Counted from the stretch's first letter, positions 16,128 to 25,715 are shown. The stretch: DNA of 64,000 bases from Kurthia massiliensis (GCF_000285555.1 NZ_HE610996.1:73900-137899); one strand, 5' to 3'. Notes: generated by a model not told the origin, from the sequence alone. Numbers and translations are program-made.

Positions 16128-16346
16128 ATGAAAGATCAGAATACGGCTTACTTTTATGCTTTCATTAGTATCACCTTATTGATTATGCTATTACTTGCGC
16201 CAATTGACAGTGTTATCATTCAACTCCTACTTTTCTTTACAATGCTATGTACAGGTGCTTTTGCTTATAAGCTGTACAAGCAGGTACAATTTCTTAGACT
16301 CGGCAAAACAACAGATGATTTATTCTCATCTTATGACTACGAATAA
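16128..16346 (+). CDS. Small two-helix membrane protein, 72 residues
   Basis: The protein has two predicted membrane helices (about residues 8-25 and 29-47) and a short polar tail ending SSYDYE. The AGAAGGAGATGG ribosome site is excellent and a strong bidirectional terminator follows, so the gene is well supported although no family can be named. The architecture resembles small Bacillus proteins of the YrhC type, but the sequence match is not convincing. It is divergent from the orphan/GNAT operon. Confidence 0.7.
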   Translation: MKDQNTAYFYAFISITLLIMLLLAPIDSVIIQLLLFFTMLCTGAFAYKLYKQVQFLRLGKTTDDLFSSYDYE

Positions 16347-16351
16347 GTTAA

Positions 16352-16388
16352 AAAAGCGTGAACGAATGTAAATCGTTCACACTTTTTT
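16352..16388. terminator. Bidirectional terminator
   Basis: An 8-bp stem GTGAACGA / TCGTTCAC flanked by an A run and a T run lies between convergent genes. Confidence 0.9.
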
Positions 16389-16393
16389 TATCG

Positions 16394-16612
16394 TTATAAA
16401 TCATTGTATGAGCAAGCTACCATTCCTGATACTTTGCTTTCTTGATCTTTTATGTATTCATCGAGTTCCATTTCAACTGAATGTGAGACGTGCACACCGC
16501 ATTCACAAAATGTTGCCGGAATATCGCCAATCATTAATTGACCTTTTGCCATTTGGAATACTTTTGATGTTAATACTTTTTCTTTTTTGCAGGCACATGT
16601 TCCGCAAATCAT
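16394..16612 (-). CDS. YokU/YgiT-type zinc-ribbon small protein
   Basis: This 72-residue protein has an N-terminal CGTC pair and a later CECG pair (about residues 37-40), a zinc ribbon as in YgiT-type or YokU-type proteins, with a charged helical tail. The start at 16612 is fixed by GAGGTGG just upstream; the open frame runs to 16666 without a ribosome site. YgiT-type ribbons form the N-terminal half of MqsA antitoxins, but no toxin gene neighbours it and no HTH follows, so a toxin-antitoxin role is not supported. Confidence 0.7.
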   Translation of the reverse strand: MICGTCACKKEKVLTSKVFQMAKGQLMIGDIPATFCECGVHVSHSVEMELDEYIKDQESKVSGMVACSYNDL

Positions 16613-16790
16613 CGCTTCCACCTCACCGTATATATTATGCTGATACACTATTATAGACCTATTCAAAAAAGAAAGTCAACGAAGCAAAAATACCTATTAA
16701 TCGATATATAAATAGGTTTTAAATATCTTTATGATAGATGAAATAGTCATCTTTTTTTACCTTTTTTAAACTTTCATGAAATAATGATTC

Positions 16791-16827
16791 AAAAAAAATC
16801 CGTTGAATCATCATAAATTCAACGGAT
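16791..16827 (-). terminator. Terminator of the cvfC/ypgR gene
   Basis: An 11-bp perfect stem (ATCCGTTGAAT / ATTCAACGGAT) with eight T lies on the minus strand just past the stop. Confidence 0.95.
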
Positions 16828-16833
16828 ACATAC

Positions 16834-17952
16834 TTATTTTTTATTGTTTTGACGCATTTCGGTCATTTGACGCCACATAGAACCTTTTGCATCTTCACCT
16901 TGTGTAATACGTTCAATCGCCATTTTCACTTGGAGTGCGACTTCAAACTCTTTATCGTCACTCGCAGCTTCTAATGCTGGCAGTGATGCTTCAGTTCCCG
17001 TTTCATATAAGTACATCGCCGCGCGCCAACGCACGAGTTTATTTTTATCCTTTAATGCTTGTTGCATTGCAGGCTCAAACTCCACGAAACTTAAATCACT
17101 CATACAGTCACCTGCTGTACGACGGACCGAAGCAGATTTATCGTTCAATGCTTCCACTAAATACGGTACAATTGCTCGATCTTCAATCATCCCGAAATAA
17201 ACTGTAGCTAAACGACGAATTGACATCTTTTCATCGCGCAGTGCTGCCGCAAGCATCGGAATATCATCAAGCTCTGGGTCTGGAATTTGGTCAAGTAATT
17301 GGAAGCGTGTTTCCCAATCATCTACTTGGAACTCGGCTAATGAAATTTTACGTTTTGTCGTCGGTACGGTCGTATTATCTTGGCTTGCTTGAACAAGTTC
17401 TGCAATACGTGTATCTGTAAATGATGCTTCTAACTCTTGTACGAGTGACGCACCAACTTCTTCTTTATCCCCATAACGTACACCGTAATCGACCCACTTA
17501 CGTTGCATAATGTAGTTTTCGTCTGCTTTCATCGCTTCATTAAACGCATCAATGAAACGTTTTGACAAACCGAAACGTTTTTCTTCCATATTATCAAATA
17601 CTTTTACTTGTAATGGAATGCCATTAAACATTTGTACGTGAACATACGCTTCACCAAAATGGTCTACTGGGCCTTCTGCTTGTTTCGTTTGTGCTTCTTC
17701 ACCGAACACTTCTCGAACGCTTGCTAAAATATTTACCCAGTCAAACTTACCGATACGTTCTACTGCTAAAAAGTCAGCGACGTGGTATACACCTTTTACA
17801 CCTTCGATTTGCATAATAGCTTGAATCATTTCTGGTGCTGTATCGATATTTGTTTTGTTGTAGTTATGTGCTGTGCCAAATGGTAATTCTTGATCTAAAA
17901 TAACCTTCATCGTATTTGGACTTGGTGTTGGTTCAATTGATTGAATCATCAT
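16834..17952 (-). CDS. ypgR: CvfC/YpgR-like protein: NifU-N-type domain plus HEAT repeats
   Basis: This 372-residue protein has an N-terminal Nfu/NifU N-terminal-like domain (about residues 5-90, with PSPNTMKVILD and the GVKGVYHVADFLAV segment). A middle region follows, then HEAT-type repeats (about 220-350; LDDIPMLAAALRDEKMSIRR and later units). It is the counterpart of B. subtilis YpgR and of S. aureus conserved virulence factor C. The biochemical role is unknown. AGGAGG lies 8 bp before the first ATG. In B. subtilis ypgR adjoins ypgQ; here an ABC-F gene lies between them. Confidence 0.9.
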   Translation of the reverse strand: MMIQSIEPTPSPNTMKVILDQELPFGTAHNYNKTNIDTAPEMIQAIMQIEGVKGVYHVADFLAVERIGKFDWVNILASVREVFGEEAQTKQAEGPVDHFGEAYVHVQMFNGIPLQVKVFDNMEEKRFGLSKRFIDAFNEAMKADENYIMQRKWVDYGVRYGDKEEVGASLVQELEASFTDTRIAELVQASQDNTTVPTTKRKISLAEFQVDDWETRFQLLDQIPDPELDDIPMLAAALRDEKMSIRRLATVYFGMIEDRAIVPYLVEALNDKSASVRRTAGDCMSDLSFVEFEPAMQQALKDKNKLVRWRAAMYLYETGTEASLPALEAASDDKEFEVALQVKMAIERITQGEDAKGSMWRQMTEMRQNNKK

Positions 17953-17971
17953 TGTGCATTCCTCCTAATCG

Positions 17972-19858
17972 TTACCCATTTACAATATCACTTAAATATT
18001 CATAACGCTCAATCAAATGCTCATATTCAGCATTTAGTTCATCAAGTTCTGTCGTTAAGCGTTGCAATAACGTAAAGTCAGCGCCAGCTTTACCGATTTG
18101 TTCTTCATGTTCCATAATAGCTGTTTCGACTTTTTCAATGTTTCCTTCTATCTCTTTCCATTCTTTTTGCTCTTTGAAACTTAATTTTTTCTTTTCAGTC
18201 GGCTGTTTTTCTTTTACTTTTTCTTGCTTGTCTTCTTTCGACGCTTGATGCTTTTCTAATTGTTGTTGTTTTGCTAAAAAGTCTGTATAAACATCGAGTG
18301 AAACATCAACGCTACCCATTCCGTCTAACACCCATAATTTTTTCGCGATACGGTCTAAGAAGAAACGGTCATGAGAAATCGTTACGACAACGCCTGCAAA
18401 TTGTTCAATGAAATCTTCTAATACAGACAATGTTTCAATATCTAAATCATTTGTCGGTTCATCTAATAGCAAAACGTTCGGTTGTTCCATTAACAATTTT
18501 AATAAATGAAGACGCTTTTTCTCGCCACCTGATAATTTACCAATTTGAGAACCATGCGTATGCATCGGGAATAAAAATCGTTCTAACATCGCTGCGGCAG
18601 AGAAATGTTCACCGTCTGCTGTTTTAATATCGTTTGCTGACTCACGAATGTATTCAATCATGCGTTGGTTCGAGTCCATTTCTGGTAAGTGTTGCGTAAA
18701 GTGCGCAATTTTCACAGTAGAGCCGACGTCTAACACACCACTATCTGGTTGTAAGTTACCCGCAAGCATATTAATGAGCGTCGATTTCCCTGCGCCGTTC
18801 GGTCCGATAATGCCGATGCGATCCCCTTGTTGTAGTAAGAAACTAAAATCGTTGATCAACTGTTTCTCGCCGAATGCTTTTGAAATGTTTGTCGCTTCAA
18901 TGACTTTTTTTCCTAAGCGTGTTGTCGCTAAGTTAATATCTAAATCGGTATTCGTATTATCTTTTTGTAGGTTTTCTGATAACGTTTCAAAACGTTGAAT
19001 ACGTGCTTTTTGTTTCGTTGAACGTGCTTGTGCACCACGACGAATCCATTTTAATTCATTGCGGTAACGGTTACGGTTTTTCGCCTCTGTCGCCGCATCC
19101 ATATCTTCGCGGATGGCACGTACTTCTAAATAATCTGCGTAGTTACCGTTATGTTTGTACAGCGTTTGATTCGCAAGTTCTAAAATTTGTGTCGATGTAC
19201 TATCTAAGAAGTAACGATCATGGGTAATAATAATCGCCGCGCCTTTTAAGCGATTGACCATATCTGTTAACCATTCTGTTGATTCAACGTCTAAATGGTT
19301 CGTCGGTTCATCAAACAAATAAAGGTCAGCTGGTTCAATGAGTGTTTTCGCAAGTGCAACACGTTTTTGTTGACCACCTGATAAATTCGTCACGATTGCT
19401 TCATAATCGCTAATCCCTAGTTTTGTCAGTGCCGTTTTCGCAAGCGCATTGACGTCCCAGCCATCCTCATTGTCCATACGTTGTTGCAAGCGGAATAAAT
19501 CTTGTTGCAAACGTTCATTCATTGGGTCTGCATTTAATTTTACTAATGCTTCTTCGTATGTACGGTTTAATGTGATGACGGGCGAATCACCTGTGAACAC
19601 TGCCTGTAATACCGTAATTCCTTCTTCAAACACTGGATTTTGCGGTAAGTACGCAATACGATAGTTTTTCGGGTGATCGACGTGGATACTATCCGTCTCT
19701 AACTCTCCTGCTAAAATCGCCATTAACGTCGATTTTCCTGTACCGTTAATACCGATTAAACCAGCGCGTTCCCCTTCTACTAAAGTAAGTTCAATATTGT
19801 TAAACAGTGTTTTATCTCCAACTGTTTTTGTAAAGTTCGATACGATTAAATGGCTCAT
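17972..19858 (-). CDS. ABC-F family ATPase (Uup/YfmR-like ribosome factor)
   Basis: This 628-residue protein has two fused ABC ATPase domains and no membrane segment, as in translational ABC-F factors. Walker A motifs GINGTGKST and GPNGAGKST, signatures LSGGQQKR and LSGGEKKR, and Walker B DEPTNHLD and DEPTNDLD are all intact, with the interdomain P-site tRNA linker between. The C-terminal ~90 residues form a Lys/Glu-rich coiled coil as in Uup/YfmR. Such proteins rescue ribosomes stalled on difficult peptides; a resistance role is less likely for this subfamily. The ATG overlaps the ypgQ stop by 4 bp (ATGA). Confidence 0.93.
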   Translation of the reverse strand: MSHLIVSNFTKTVGDKTLFNNIELTLVEGERAGLIGINGTGKSTLMAILAGELETDSIHVDHPKNYRIAYLPQNPVFEEGITVLQAVFTGDSPVITLNRTYEEALVKLNADPMNERLQQDLFRLQQRMDNEDGWDVNALAKTALTKLGISDYEAIVTNLSGGQQKRVALAKTLIEPADLYLFDEPTNHLDVESTEWLTDMVNRLKGAAIIITHDRYFLDSTSTQILELANQTLYKHNGNYADYLEVRAIREDMDAATEAKNRNRYRNELKWIRRGAQARSTKQKARIQRFETLSENLQKDNTNTDLDINLATTRLGKKVIEATNISKAFGEKQLINDFSFLLQQGDRIGIIGPNGAGKSTLINMLAGNLQPDSGVLDVGSTVKIAHFTQHLPEMDSNQRMIEYIRESANDIKTADGEHFSAAAMLERFLFPMHTHGSQIGKLSGGEKKRLHLLKLLMEQPNVLLLDEPTNDLDIETLSVLEDFIEQFAGVVVTISHDRFFLDRIAKKLWVLDGMGSVDVSLDVYTDFLAKQQQLEKHQASKEDKQEKVKEKQPTEKKKLSFKEQKEWKEIEGNIEKVETAIMEHEEQIGKAGADFTLLQRLTTELDELNAEYEHLIERYEYLSDIVNG

Positions 19859-20484
19859 ATGTTACCTTCTCTTTCCTGCTGTAATTGTGCTAAAAATGTT
19901 AGCATAAACTGATGACGACACTCAGCAAGCGCTTTGCCTTTTTCCGTTGTCATTAAATCTTTTAATAGTAGTAGTTTTTCATGAAAATGTGTGACGACTG
20001 AACTATTTTTCGCGCGATAACTCGCTTCTGAGTCGTACTGTTTGGCACTTTCCGCGTCATTATAAAGTTGACTTCCAAACTTTCCACCAAACGTAAAAGC
20101 ACGTGCAATGCCAATCGCGCCGATTGCGTCCAGGCGATCTGCATCGCGGACAATTTTCATTTCAATCGTCGTTGCCGGTAACTCATGACCGCCTCGGTAA
20201 GAAACGGCTGCAATCGTTTGTGAAATTTGCTTGCGTTCTTCTTCAGTGAGTGGTAATTGCGCTAAAATTTGCTGTTCGTGATCTTTAGATGCCGTATATT
20301 TCGCATCACTCACATCATGAAGTAATACGGCAAGCTCAATAATTTTTAAATTGGCAGTTGGCTCTGTTTTCGCAATCGTACGCGCTGTCGCAAGCACACG
20401 TTCAATATGTTGAAAATCATGACTTGCATCAAACTGTGCATAAATTTGTTTTACAAGTGATGTGCATTGTTCAATCGTATTCAT
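19855..20484 (-). CDS. ypgQ: HD-domain phosphohydrolase YpgQ
   Basis: This 209-residue HD-superfamily protein has H (DASHDFQHIERV), HD (LAVLLHDVSDAKY) and a distal D (IVRDADRLDAIGAIG), so the metal site is complete. B. subtilis YpgQ is a manganese-dependent (d)NTP pyrophosphohydrolase, and the same reaction is inferred here. It is translationally coupled to the downstream ABC-F gene by a 4-bp overlap, and ypgR follows after that, giving a ypgQ-abcF-ypgR unit. Confidence 0.9.
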   Translation of the reverse strand: MNTIEQCTSLVKQIYAQFDASHDFQHIERVLATARTIAKTEPTANLKIIELAVLLHDVSDAKYTASKDHEQQILAQLPLTEEERKQISQTIAAVSYRGGHELPATTIEMKIVRDADRLDAIGAIGIARAFTFGGKFGSQLYNDAESAKQYDSEASYRAKNSSVVTHFHEKLLLLKDLMTTEKGKALAECRHQFMLTFLAQLQQEREGNI

Positions 20485-20524
20485 CGTTTCACCTCGTCAG
20501 TTGTATTATACCATCTGACAGCAC

Positions 20525-20555
20525 AAAAAAAGAGCCGATTGCTACCGACTCTTTT
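20525..20555 (-). terminator. Terminator of fhs
   Basis: A stem AAGAGTCG / CGGCTCTT on the minus strand followed by T7 lies 10 bp past the fhs stop. Confidence 0.85.
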
Positions 20556-20562
20556 CGTATCG

Positions 20563-22242
20563 TTAAAATAATCCAATGGCGTTGCCGTCTTCGTCAATAT
20601 CCATACGAAGTGCAGCCGGTTCTTTCGGTAAACCAGGCATCGTCATAATATCCCCCGTTAAACATACGAGAAATTTAGCACCTAATTTCGGGATCACTTC
20701 ACGAACTGTGACTGTAAATCCTTCAGGACGACCGAGTAATTTCGGCTGATCTGATAATGAATATTGCGTTTTCGCCATACATACCGGTAAGTTACTCCAA
20801 CCGAAACGTTCAATGTCTGCTAATTGTTTACGCGCTGTATCTGTGAATACTACATCTTGTCCACCGTAAACACGTTGAACAATTGTACGTACTTTCTCTT
20901 CAACACTTTGCTCTACATCATAAATCGGTTTAAAGTTGTTATCTGTTGCTAATACGTCTAATACGGCTTGGCCAAGTTCAAGACCACCTTTACCGCCTTG
21001 TTCCCAAACGTTTGTAAGCGCAATTTTAACACCATTTGTCGTACACCAATTTAAAATGACATCTAATTCTTCTTGTGTATCAGTAATGAAACGATTTAAC
21101 GCAATGACAGGCTCTACGCCAAATGCACGAATCGTTTCTACATGTTTTGCTAAGTTTTGCATACCTGCAGCAATCGCTTCTGCATTTTCTTCTTTTAAGT
21201 TCGCTTTATCGACGCCACCATGCATTTTTAACGCACGCGCTGTCGCAACAACGACGATAGCGCTCGGTTTGAAACCTGCTTGACGAGCTTTAATGTCCAT
21301 AAATTTTTCTGCGCCTAGGTCCGCACCGAAGCCCGCTTCTGTTACGACGATATCAGCCAATTTACGTGCTGTTTGTGTCGCTTGTACAGAGTTACAGCCG
21401 TGTGCAATGTTGGCGAAAGGACCACCGTGAATGATTGCTGGTGTCCCTTCTAACGTTTGGACTAAGTTTGGTTTAAACGCGTCCTTTAATAATAGTGTTA
21501 GCGCGCCTTCTACTTTTAAATCGCGAACGAAAACAGGTTCTTTGTCATATGTGTAACCAATCACGATATCGCCAAGACGTTTTTTCAAATCTGCATAATC
21601 TGTCGCTAAACAGAAAATCGCCATAATTTCAGATGCTACTGTAATATCAAAGCCATCTTCACGTGGCACACCTTGTGCTGGACCACCAAGGCCGATGACA
21701 ACATTACGTAAAGAACGGTCATTCATGTCTAATACACGTTTCCATAAAATACGACGTGGATCTAAATTTAATTCATTACCACGATGGATATGGTTATCGA
21801 TTAACGCAGCTAATGCATTGTTTGCTGTTGTAATCGCGTGTAAATCACCTGTGAAATGTAAGTTGATTTCATCCATTGGTACAACTTGTGCGTAACCGCC
21901 ACCTGTTGCACCACCTTTAATCCCCATTACAGGTCCTAATGATGGTTCACGAAGGGCAACGATAACATTTTGTTCTAATTGATGTAAAGCATCTGCTAAA
22001 CCGACTGTTACTGTTGATTTCCCTTCACCAGCTGGTGTTGGATTAATCGCTGTAACGAGTACGACTTTTGCATCTGCTGTTTGATTTTTCAATTGCGTTA
22101 CGTCAATTTTCGCTTTATATTTGCCGTATAATTCAAGCGCATCTTCTGGAATGCCAGCTTCTTTTGCAATCGTTGTAATCGGCTGCATGACCACTTTGTT
22201 CGCAATTTCTAAATCAGATAATGGTGTTGTAACGTTTGACAT
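20563..22242 (-). CDS. fhs: Formate-tetrahydrofolate ligase
   Basis: This 559-residue cytosolic enzyme makes 10-formyl-tetrahydrofolate from formate, THF and ATP, feeding one-carbon units to purine and formyl-Met synthesis. The P-loop [18 protein letters not shown] (about residues 67-84) and the [17 protein letters not shown] and [13 protein letters not shown] blocks are conserved, and full family length is present. It is a single gene with its own terminator. Together with thyA and dfrA in the window it covers part of folate one-carbon metabolism, though there is no operon link. Confidence 0.98.
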   Translation of the reverse strand: MSNVTTPLSDLEIANKVVMQPITTIAKEAGIPEDALELYGKYKAKIDVTQLKNQTADAKVVLVTAINPTPAGEGKSTVTVGLADALHQLEQNVIVALREPSLGPVMGIKGGATGGGYAQVVPMDEINLHFTGDLHAITTANNALAALIDNHIHRGNELNLDPRRILWKRVLDMNDRSLRNVVIGLGGPAQGVPREDGFDITVASEIMAIFCLATDYADLKKRLGDIVIGYTYDKEPVFVRDLKVEGALTLLLKDAFKPNLVQTLEGTPAIIHGGPFANIAHGCNSVQATQTARKLADIVVTEAGFGADLGAEKFMDIKARQAGFKPSAIVVVATARALKMHGGVDKANLKEENAEAIAAGMQNLAKHVETIRAFGVEPVIALNRFITDTQEELDVILNWCTTNGVKIALTNVWEQGGKGGLELGQAVLDVLATDNNFKPIYDVEQSVEEKVRTIVQRVYGGQDVVFTDTARKQLADIERFGWSNLPVCMAKTQYSLSDQPKLLGRPEGFTVTVREVIPKLGAKFLVCLTGDIMTMPGLPKEPAALRMDIDEDGNAIGLF

Positions 22243-22343
22243 GAGTATCCCTCTTTCTTCATCTGAATGTTTCGAATCTTTCTAGCCTTACATTACTACA
22301 AAATGCGCGTCGCTTCAATGACAGGACGCATCTATCCTATTAA

Positions 22344-22373
22344 TTGACAATAAAAAGAAATTCGTGCTATAGT
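22344..22373 (+). promoter_or_regulatory. Sigma-A promoter of the cold-shock gene
   Basis: TTGACA, an 18-bp spacer and TATAGT lie 54 bp upstream of the csp ATG, leaving a short leader of about 45 nt. Confidence 0.75.
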
Positions 22374-22426
22374 TTTGGCAAGAACTTGCATGAAAACGAA
22401 TATTGCGACATACGGAGGGGACGCAT

Positions 22427-22627
22427 ATGCACCAAGGTACGGTGAAATGGTTTGATACTGTAAAAGGCTATGGATTTATTGAAACAGATCAAGGTGAAGA
22501 TATTTTTGTCCATTTTACAGGGATTGTAGCTGAAGGTTTTCGTACATTAGACGAAGGGCAACGTGTCCAATTTGATGTCGTTGAAGGCAATCGTGGTAAT
22601 CAAGCAGCGAACGTAACTGTTATATAA
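22427..22627 (+). CDS. csp: Cold shock protein (CspA/CspB family)
   Basis: This 66-residue single cold-shock domain binds single-stranded RNA and DNA. RNP-1 (KGYGFIE) and RNP-2 (DIFVHF) are intact and the KWFDTVKG start is typical. The ATG at 22427 is selected over the in-frame upstream ATG because ACGGAGGGG precedes it. There is a good sigma-A promoter and a bidirectional terminator, so it is monocistronic. The leader is short, unlike the long structured leader of E. coli cspA. Confidence 0.97.
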   Translation: MHQGTVKWFDTVKGYGFIETDQGEDIFVHFTGIVAEGFRTLDEGQRVQFDVVEGNRGNQAANVTVI

Positions 22628-22630
22628 ATA

Positions 22631-22667
22631 AAAGAGGAGATCACTTTTACGCGATCTCCTCTTTTTT
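22631..22667. terminator. Bidirectional terminator between csp and tlyC
   Basis: A perfect 12-bp stem AAAGAGGAGATC / GATCTCCTCTTT with an A run on one side and a T run on the other serves both convergent genes. Confidence 0.95.
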
Positions 22668-24009
22668 ATTGTTCTGCTTCAGCTTCTGCTAAATTTTCAC
22701 GCGCTTCTGGTAGGCGTTTAATGTCAATGCGGACGATTTGATGATTATTCACTTCGATTGCTGTAAAGCGGAATCCTTGTTCATCAATTGTATCGCCTTG
22801 TTGAACATCGCTACGTTGGGCCATAAACCAGCCACCAATCGTATCAATGTCCTCATCGTCTAATGCCATACCCGTCAAGTCGTTTACTTCATCAATCAAC
22901 AACTTACCGCTAACGTTAAAGTGATTTTTATTGAATTCATGTTTTTCAGGTAATTCATCTGCATCAAATTCATCGCGAATTTCCCCGACAATCTCTTCAA
23001 TAATATCTTCAATCGTTACTAAACCAGACGTACCACCGTATTCATCTAATAAAATTGCAATATGAATGCGTTTCGCTTGGAATTTAATTAATAAATCGCC
23101 AATTGGAATCGTTTCAATGACTTGAATAATCGGTTGTACAAATTCTTCAATTTTCTTTTGACCACTTTCTTCATGGCGAATCATTTCTGAAAGCAATTGC
23201 TTCATATTCACGAAGCCGATAATGTGGTCTTTATCGCCGTCCGTTACCGGATAGCGCGTATATTGTTCTACGTCCATTAACGTAAATACTTCCGTTAATG
23301 TCATATCTTTTTCAAGACTAAAAATTTCAGTACGAGGCACCATTACTTCTTTCGCGACACGATCATCAAATTCGAAGATACGGTTTACATAGTTGAATTC
23401 AGCAGGGTTAATCTCGCCGCCTTTAAAACTATCAGCAACGATCATACGAAGTTCCTCCTCGCTATGTACCTCTTCGTTTTCAGACATCATTTGTAAGCCA
23501 AACATTTTTGTTAATAGACGCGCTGAACCGTTTAATAAACGAATCGGCAAGTACATAATTTTATAGAAAATCATGAGTGGTCCTGCAAAAGCTAATGTTA
23601 CCGCTTCTGCTTTTTGAATGGCTAACGTTTTCGGGGCAAGTTCCCCGACGACTACGTGGAAATACGTGACAAGTGAGAACGCAATAATAAACGACACAAT
23701 CGTTGCAATGCTTCCTTCCAGTCCCATTGCATGGAATACTGGATGTAAAATCGCTTCTACTGTCGGCTCCCCGATCCAACCTAAACCTAATGCTGTAATC
23801 GTAATACCGAGTTGACACGCCGATAAATATTCATCTAAATGTGTAATCACTCGTTTTGCTTTTACTGCACGTTTATTGCCTTCTGCGATTAGTTGATCAA
23901 TACGTGTTGTACGAACCTTTACAATCGCAAACTCCGTCGAAACGAAAAATGCGGTTGCGGCGATTAATACCGCGAATAAAATAAGTTTCCAGACTATTTC
24001 TCCGTCCAA
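22666..24009 (-). CDS. CNNM/TlyC-type transporter (DUF21, two CBS, CorC-HlyC)
   Basis: This 447-residue membrane protein has a DUF21/CNNM transmembrane domain (about residues 1-200, three to four helices with the FFVSTEFAIVKVRTTRID start), a CBS pair (about 215-345; MVPRTEIFSL and the LLDEYGGTSGLVTIEDI block) and a C-terminal CorC/HlyC domain. Family members (MpfA, CorC) export or resist Mg2+ and related divalent cations; true haemolysin activity is unlikely. The start appears to be TTG at 24009, which lies inside an overlapping 16-codon leader ORF with a perfect ribosome site. Translation is therefore probably coupled to that leader. Confidence 0.92.
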   Translation of the reverse strand: MDGEIVWKLILFAVLIAATAFFVSTEFAIVKVRTTRIDQLIAEGNKRAVKAKRVITHLDEYLSACQLGITITALGLGWIGEPTVEAILHPVFHAMGLEGSIATIVSFIIAFSLVTYFHVVVGELAPKTLAIQKAEAVTLAFAGPLMIFYKIMYLPIRLLNGSARLLTKMFGLQMMSENEEVHSEEELRMIVADSFKGGEINPAEFNYVNRIFEFDDRVAKEVMVPRTEIFSLEKDMTLTEVFTLMDVEQYTRYPVTDGDKDHIIGFVNMKQLLSEMIRHEESGQKKIEEFVQPIIQVIETIPIGDLLIKFQAKRIHIAILLDEYGGTSGLVTIEDIIEEIVGEIRDEFDADELPEKHEFNKNHFNVSGKLLIDEVNDLTGMALDDEDIDTIGGWFMAQRSDVQQGDTIDEQGFRFTAIEVNNHQIVRIDIKRLPEARENLAEAEAEQ

Positions 24010-24044
24010 ATAATTTCTTTACGATGGTGTAATGCTACCACCAT
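23994..24044 (-). CDS. 16-residue leader peptide overlapping tlyC
   Basis: It reads MVVALHHRKEIIWTEK, with AGGAGGTG eight bases before its ATG, by far the best ribosome site upstream of the transporter. It overlaps the TTG-started transporter gene by 16 bp in a different frame. A translational-coupling or regulatory leader role is inferred. A sequencing frameshift that would fuse the two is the alternative, but the transporter N-terminus at TTG already has the usual family length. Confidence 0.6.
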   Translation of the reverse strand: MVVALHHRKEIIWTEK

Positions 24045-24168
24045 AAAGAATTCACCTCCTGTACATGTGTTAATTCTAATGTAATCAAAATCTACTCTAT
24101 AATGCAATCTATAACTATTTTAAAAGTAAATTTTCTATACAAAAAAACTTTTTATGTCACAATTTCAC

Positions 24169-24199
24169 AAAAAAGACGTACACAAATTGTATACGTCTT
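24169..24199 (-). terminator. Terminator of aspartokinase gene
   Basis: A stem GACGTATAC / GTGTACGTC with six T lies on the minus strand past the stop at 24214. Confidence 0.9.
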
Positions 24200-24213
24200 C
24201 TTAACAACTTTAT

Positions 24214-25575
24214 TTACACGTTAACGGGCTGAAAAAATTCTTCGTACAATGATTTTAAAATAGCATCTGCATATTGATCTTGTACCCCAAATGATAACGA
24301 TACTTCTGAAGAACCTTGATTAATCATTTCGATATTCGCACCCGTTTTAGAAATGGCTGTCGCTGCACGTGCCGCTAAACCTGTATTGTTATTCATACCT
24401 TCACCGACGACAACGATCATCGAGAAGCCATGACGGAAATGTACATCATCCGCATGTAATTCTTCGCGCACACGTTTTAAAATACGTGCTTCTTTCGCTT
24501 CATCTAATTGATAGCTACGAACGATCACTGAAATATCATCTAATCCTGATGGTGTATGTTCGTATGAAATATTTTCTTCTTCTAAAATTTGTAGCAATTT
24601 GCGACCGAAACCGATTTCGCGGTTCATTAAATATTTACTTACGTAAAGAATCGAGAAACCTTTATCGGCAGAAATACCTGTTACAGGACGACGTTTTTCA
24701 ACACTTTCTGCAACGATACGTGTACCTGGCGCTGCTGGATTGTTCGTATTTTTGATGTTTACTGGAATTTTCAATTTAAATACAGGCATTAAAGCTTCAT
24801 CATGGAACACTGAGAAACCTGCATATGATAATTCACGCATTTCACGATAAGTGATTTCTGTAATTTCGGCTGGATTGTTTACAACTTTCGGATTAGCACT
24901 AAATACGCAATCGACGTCTGTAAAGTTTTCATAAAGATCTGCACCGACTGCAGCTGCTAAAATTGCGCCTGTAATATCTGAACCACCGCGGTCAAACGTA
25001 CGTAAAACGCCGTCTTTCGTATAACCGAAGAAACCAGGGAATACGATAATTTCTTTTGAATCTTTTAACACGCTTAAGTTTTCGTACGCTTCTGGTAATG
25101 CCATCGTACGTGCAGGTGGTTCGTTAACGATTAAACCGTCTTTCGGGCTTACGTATTTCGCTTCGATTCCGATGCTATTGAAGTACATCGCAATCATTTT
25201 TGCGTTATTGTCTTCTCCACTCGCCTTTAAGCTATCTAATACGTATTCAGGCGAAACTTTTACAGCGTTCGTGCAACGGGCACGTAAATCTGCTTCGATA
25301 ATGTCAGAGATTTCTTGATCTAAGCCTAAGCCACGTGCGTTATCTTCGTAACGTGTCACGACTGCTTGGATTTTATCTTCGATTTCAGCACCAGCGTTTA
25401 CAGCTTCTGCTAAATCGATTAATAAATCTGTTACTTTAATATCGTCTGCATGACGTTTACCAGGCGCTGAGACGACAACGCAACGACGTTCGCTATCACT
25501 CTGTACGATATTTGCCACTTTTTTTACTTGCTCTGCACTAGCAACGGATGTGCCACCGAATTTACATACTTTCAT
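24214..25575 (-). CDS. Aspartate kinase, YclM/ThrD type
   Basis: This 453-residue enzyme phosphorylates aspartate, the first step to lysine, threonine and methionine. The N-terminal KFGGTSVA lysine-containing motif and the TFDRGGSDITGAILAAAV substrate/ATP block are present, followed by two ACT-type regulatory domains (about residues 300-450). Length and the KRHADDIKVTDLL stretch fit the aspartokinase III (YclM) class rather than LysC, which has an internal start. It stands alone, with no lysine riboswitch upstream in the roughly 200-bp leader that I can recognise. Feedback inhibition by Lys plus Thr is typical for the class. Confidence 0.93.
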   Translation of the reverse strand: MKVCKFGGTSVASAEQVKKVANIVQSDSERRCVVVSAPGKRHADDIKVTDLLIDLAEAVNAGAEIEDKIQAVVTRYEDNARGLGLDQEISDIIEADLRARCTNAVKVSPEYVLDSLKASGEDNNAKMIAMYFNSIGIEAKYVSPKDGLIVNEPPARTMALPEAYENLSVLKDSKEIIVFPGFFGYTKDGVLRTFDRGGSDITGAILAAAVGADLYENFTDVDCVFSANPKVVNNPAEITEITYREMRELSYAGFSVFHDEALMPVFKLKIPVNIKNTNNPAAPGTRIVAESVEKRRPVTGISADKGFSILYVSKYLMNREIGFGRKLLQILEEENISYEHTPSGLDDISVIVRSYQLDEAKEARILKRVREELHADDVHFRHGFSMIVVVGEGMNNNTGLAARAATAISKTGANIEMINQGSSEVSLSFGVQDQYADAILKSLYEEFFQPVNV

Positions 25576-25715
25576 GTCATCAAATCCTTATCGTCTGTAT
25601 TTTTAGAATAAACATCTGTCTTCCAACAGTGTACATAATGATTATCGAAAGAGTCAATATATTTTTATATTTTATTCTTGCAAAAATATTCAGAATTTTC
25701 AAGAGTATATAATAA

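Noticed and set aside
16394-16612. YgiT-type zinc ribbon as an MqsA antitoxin of a toxin-antitoxin pair
   Set aside because: There is no adjacent small toxin gene and no HTH domain after the ribbon.
25576-25715. Lysine riboswitch upstream of aspartokinase
   Set aside because: The leader is short and AT-rich, and I see none of the conserved L-box elements; the enzyme type (YclM) is not usually controlled that way.
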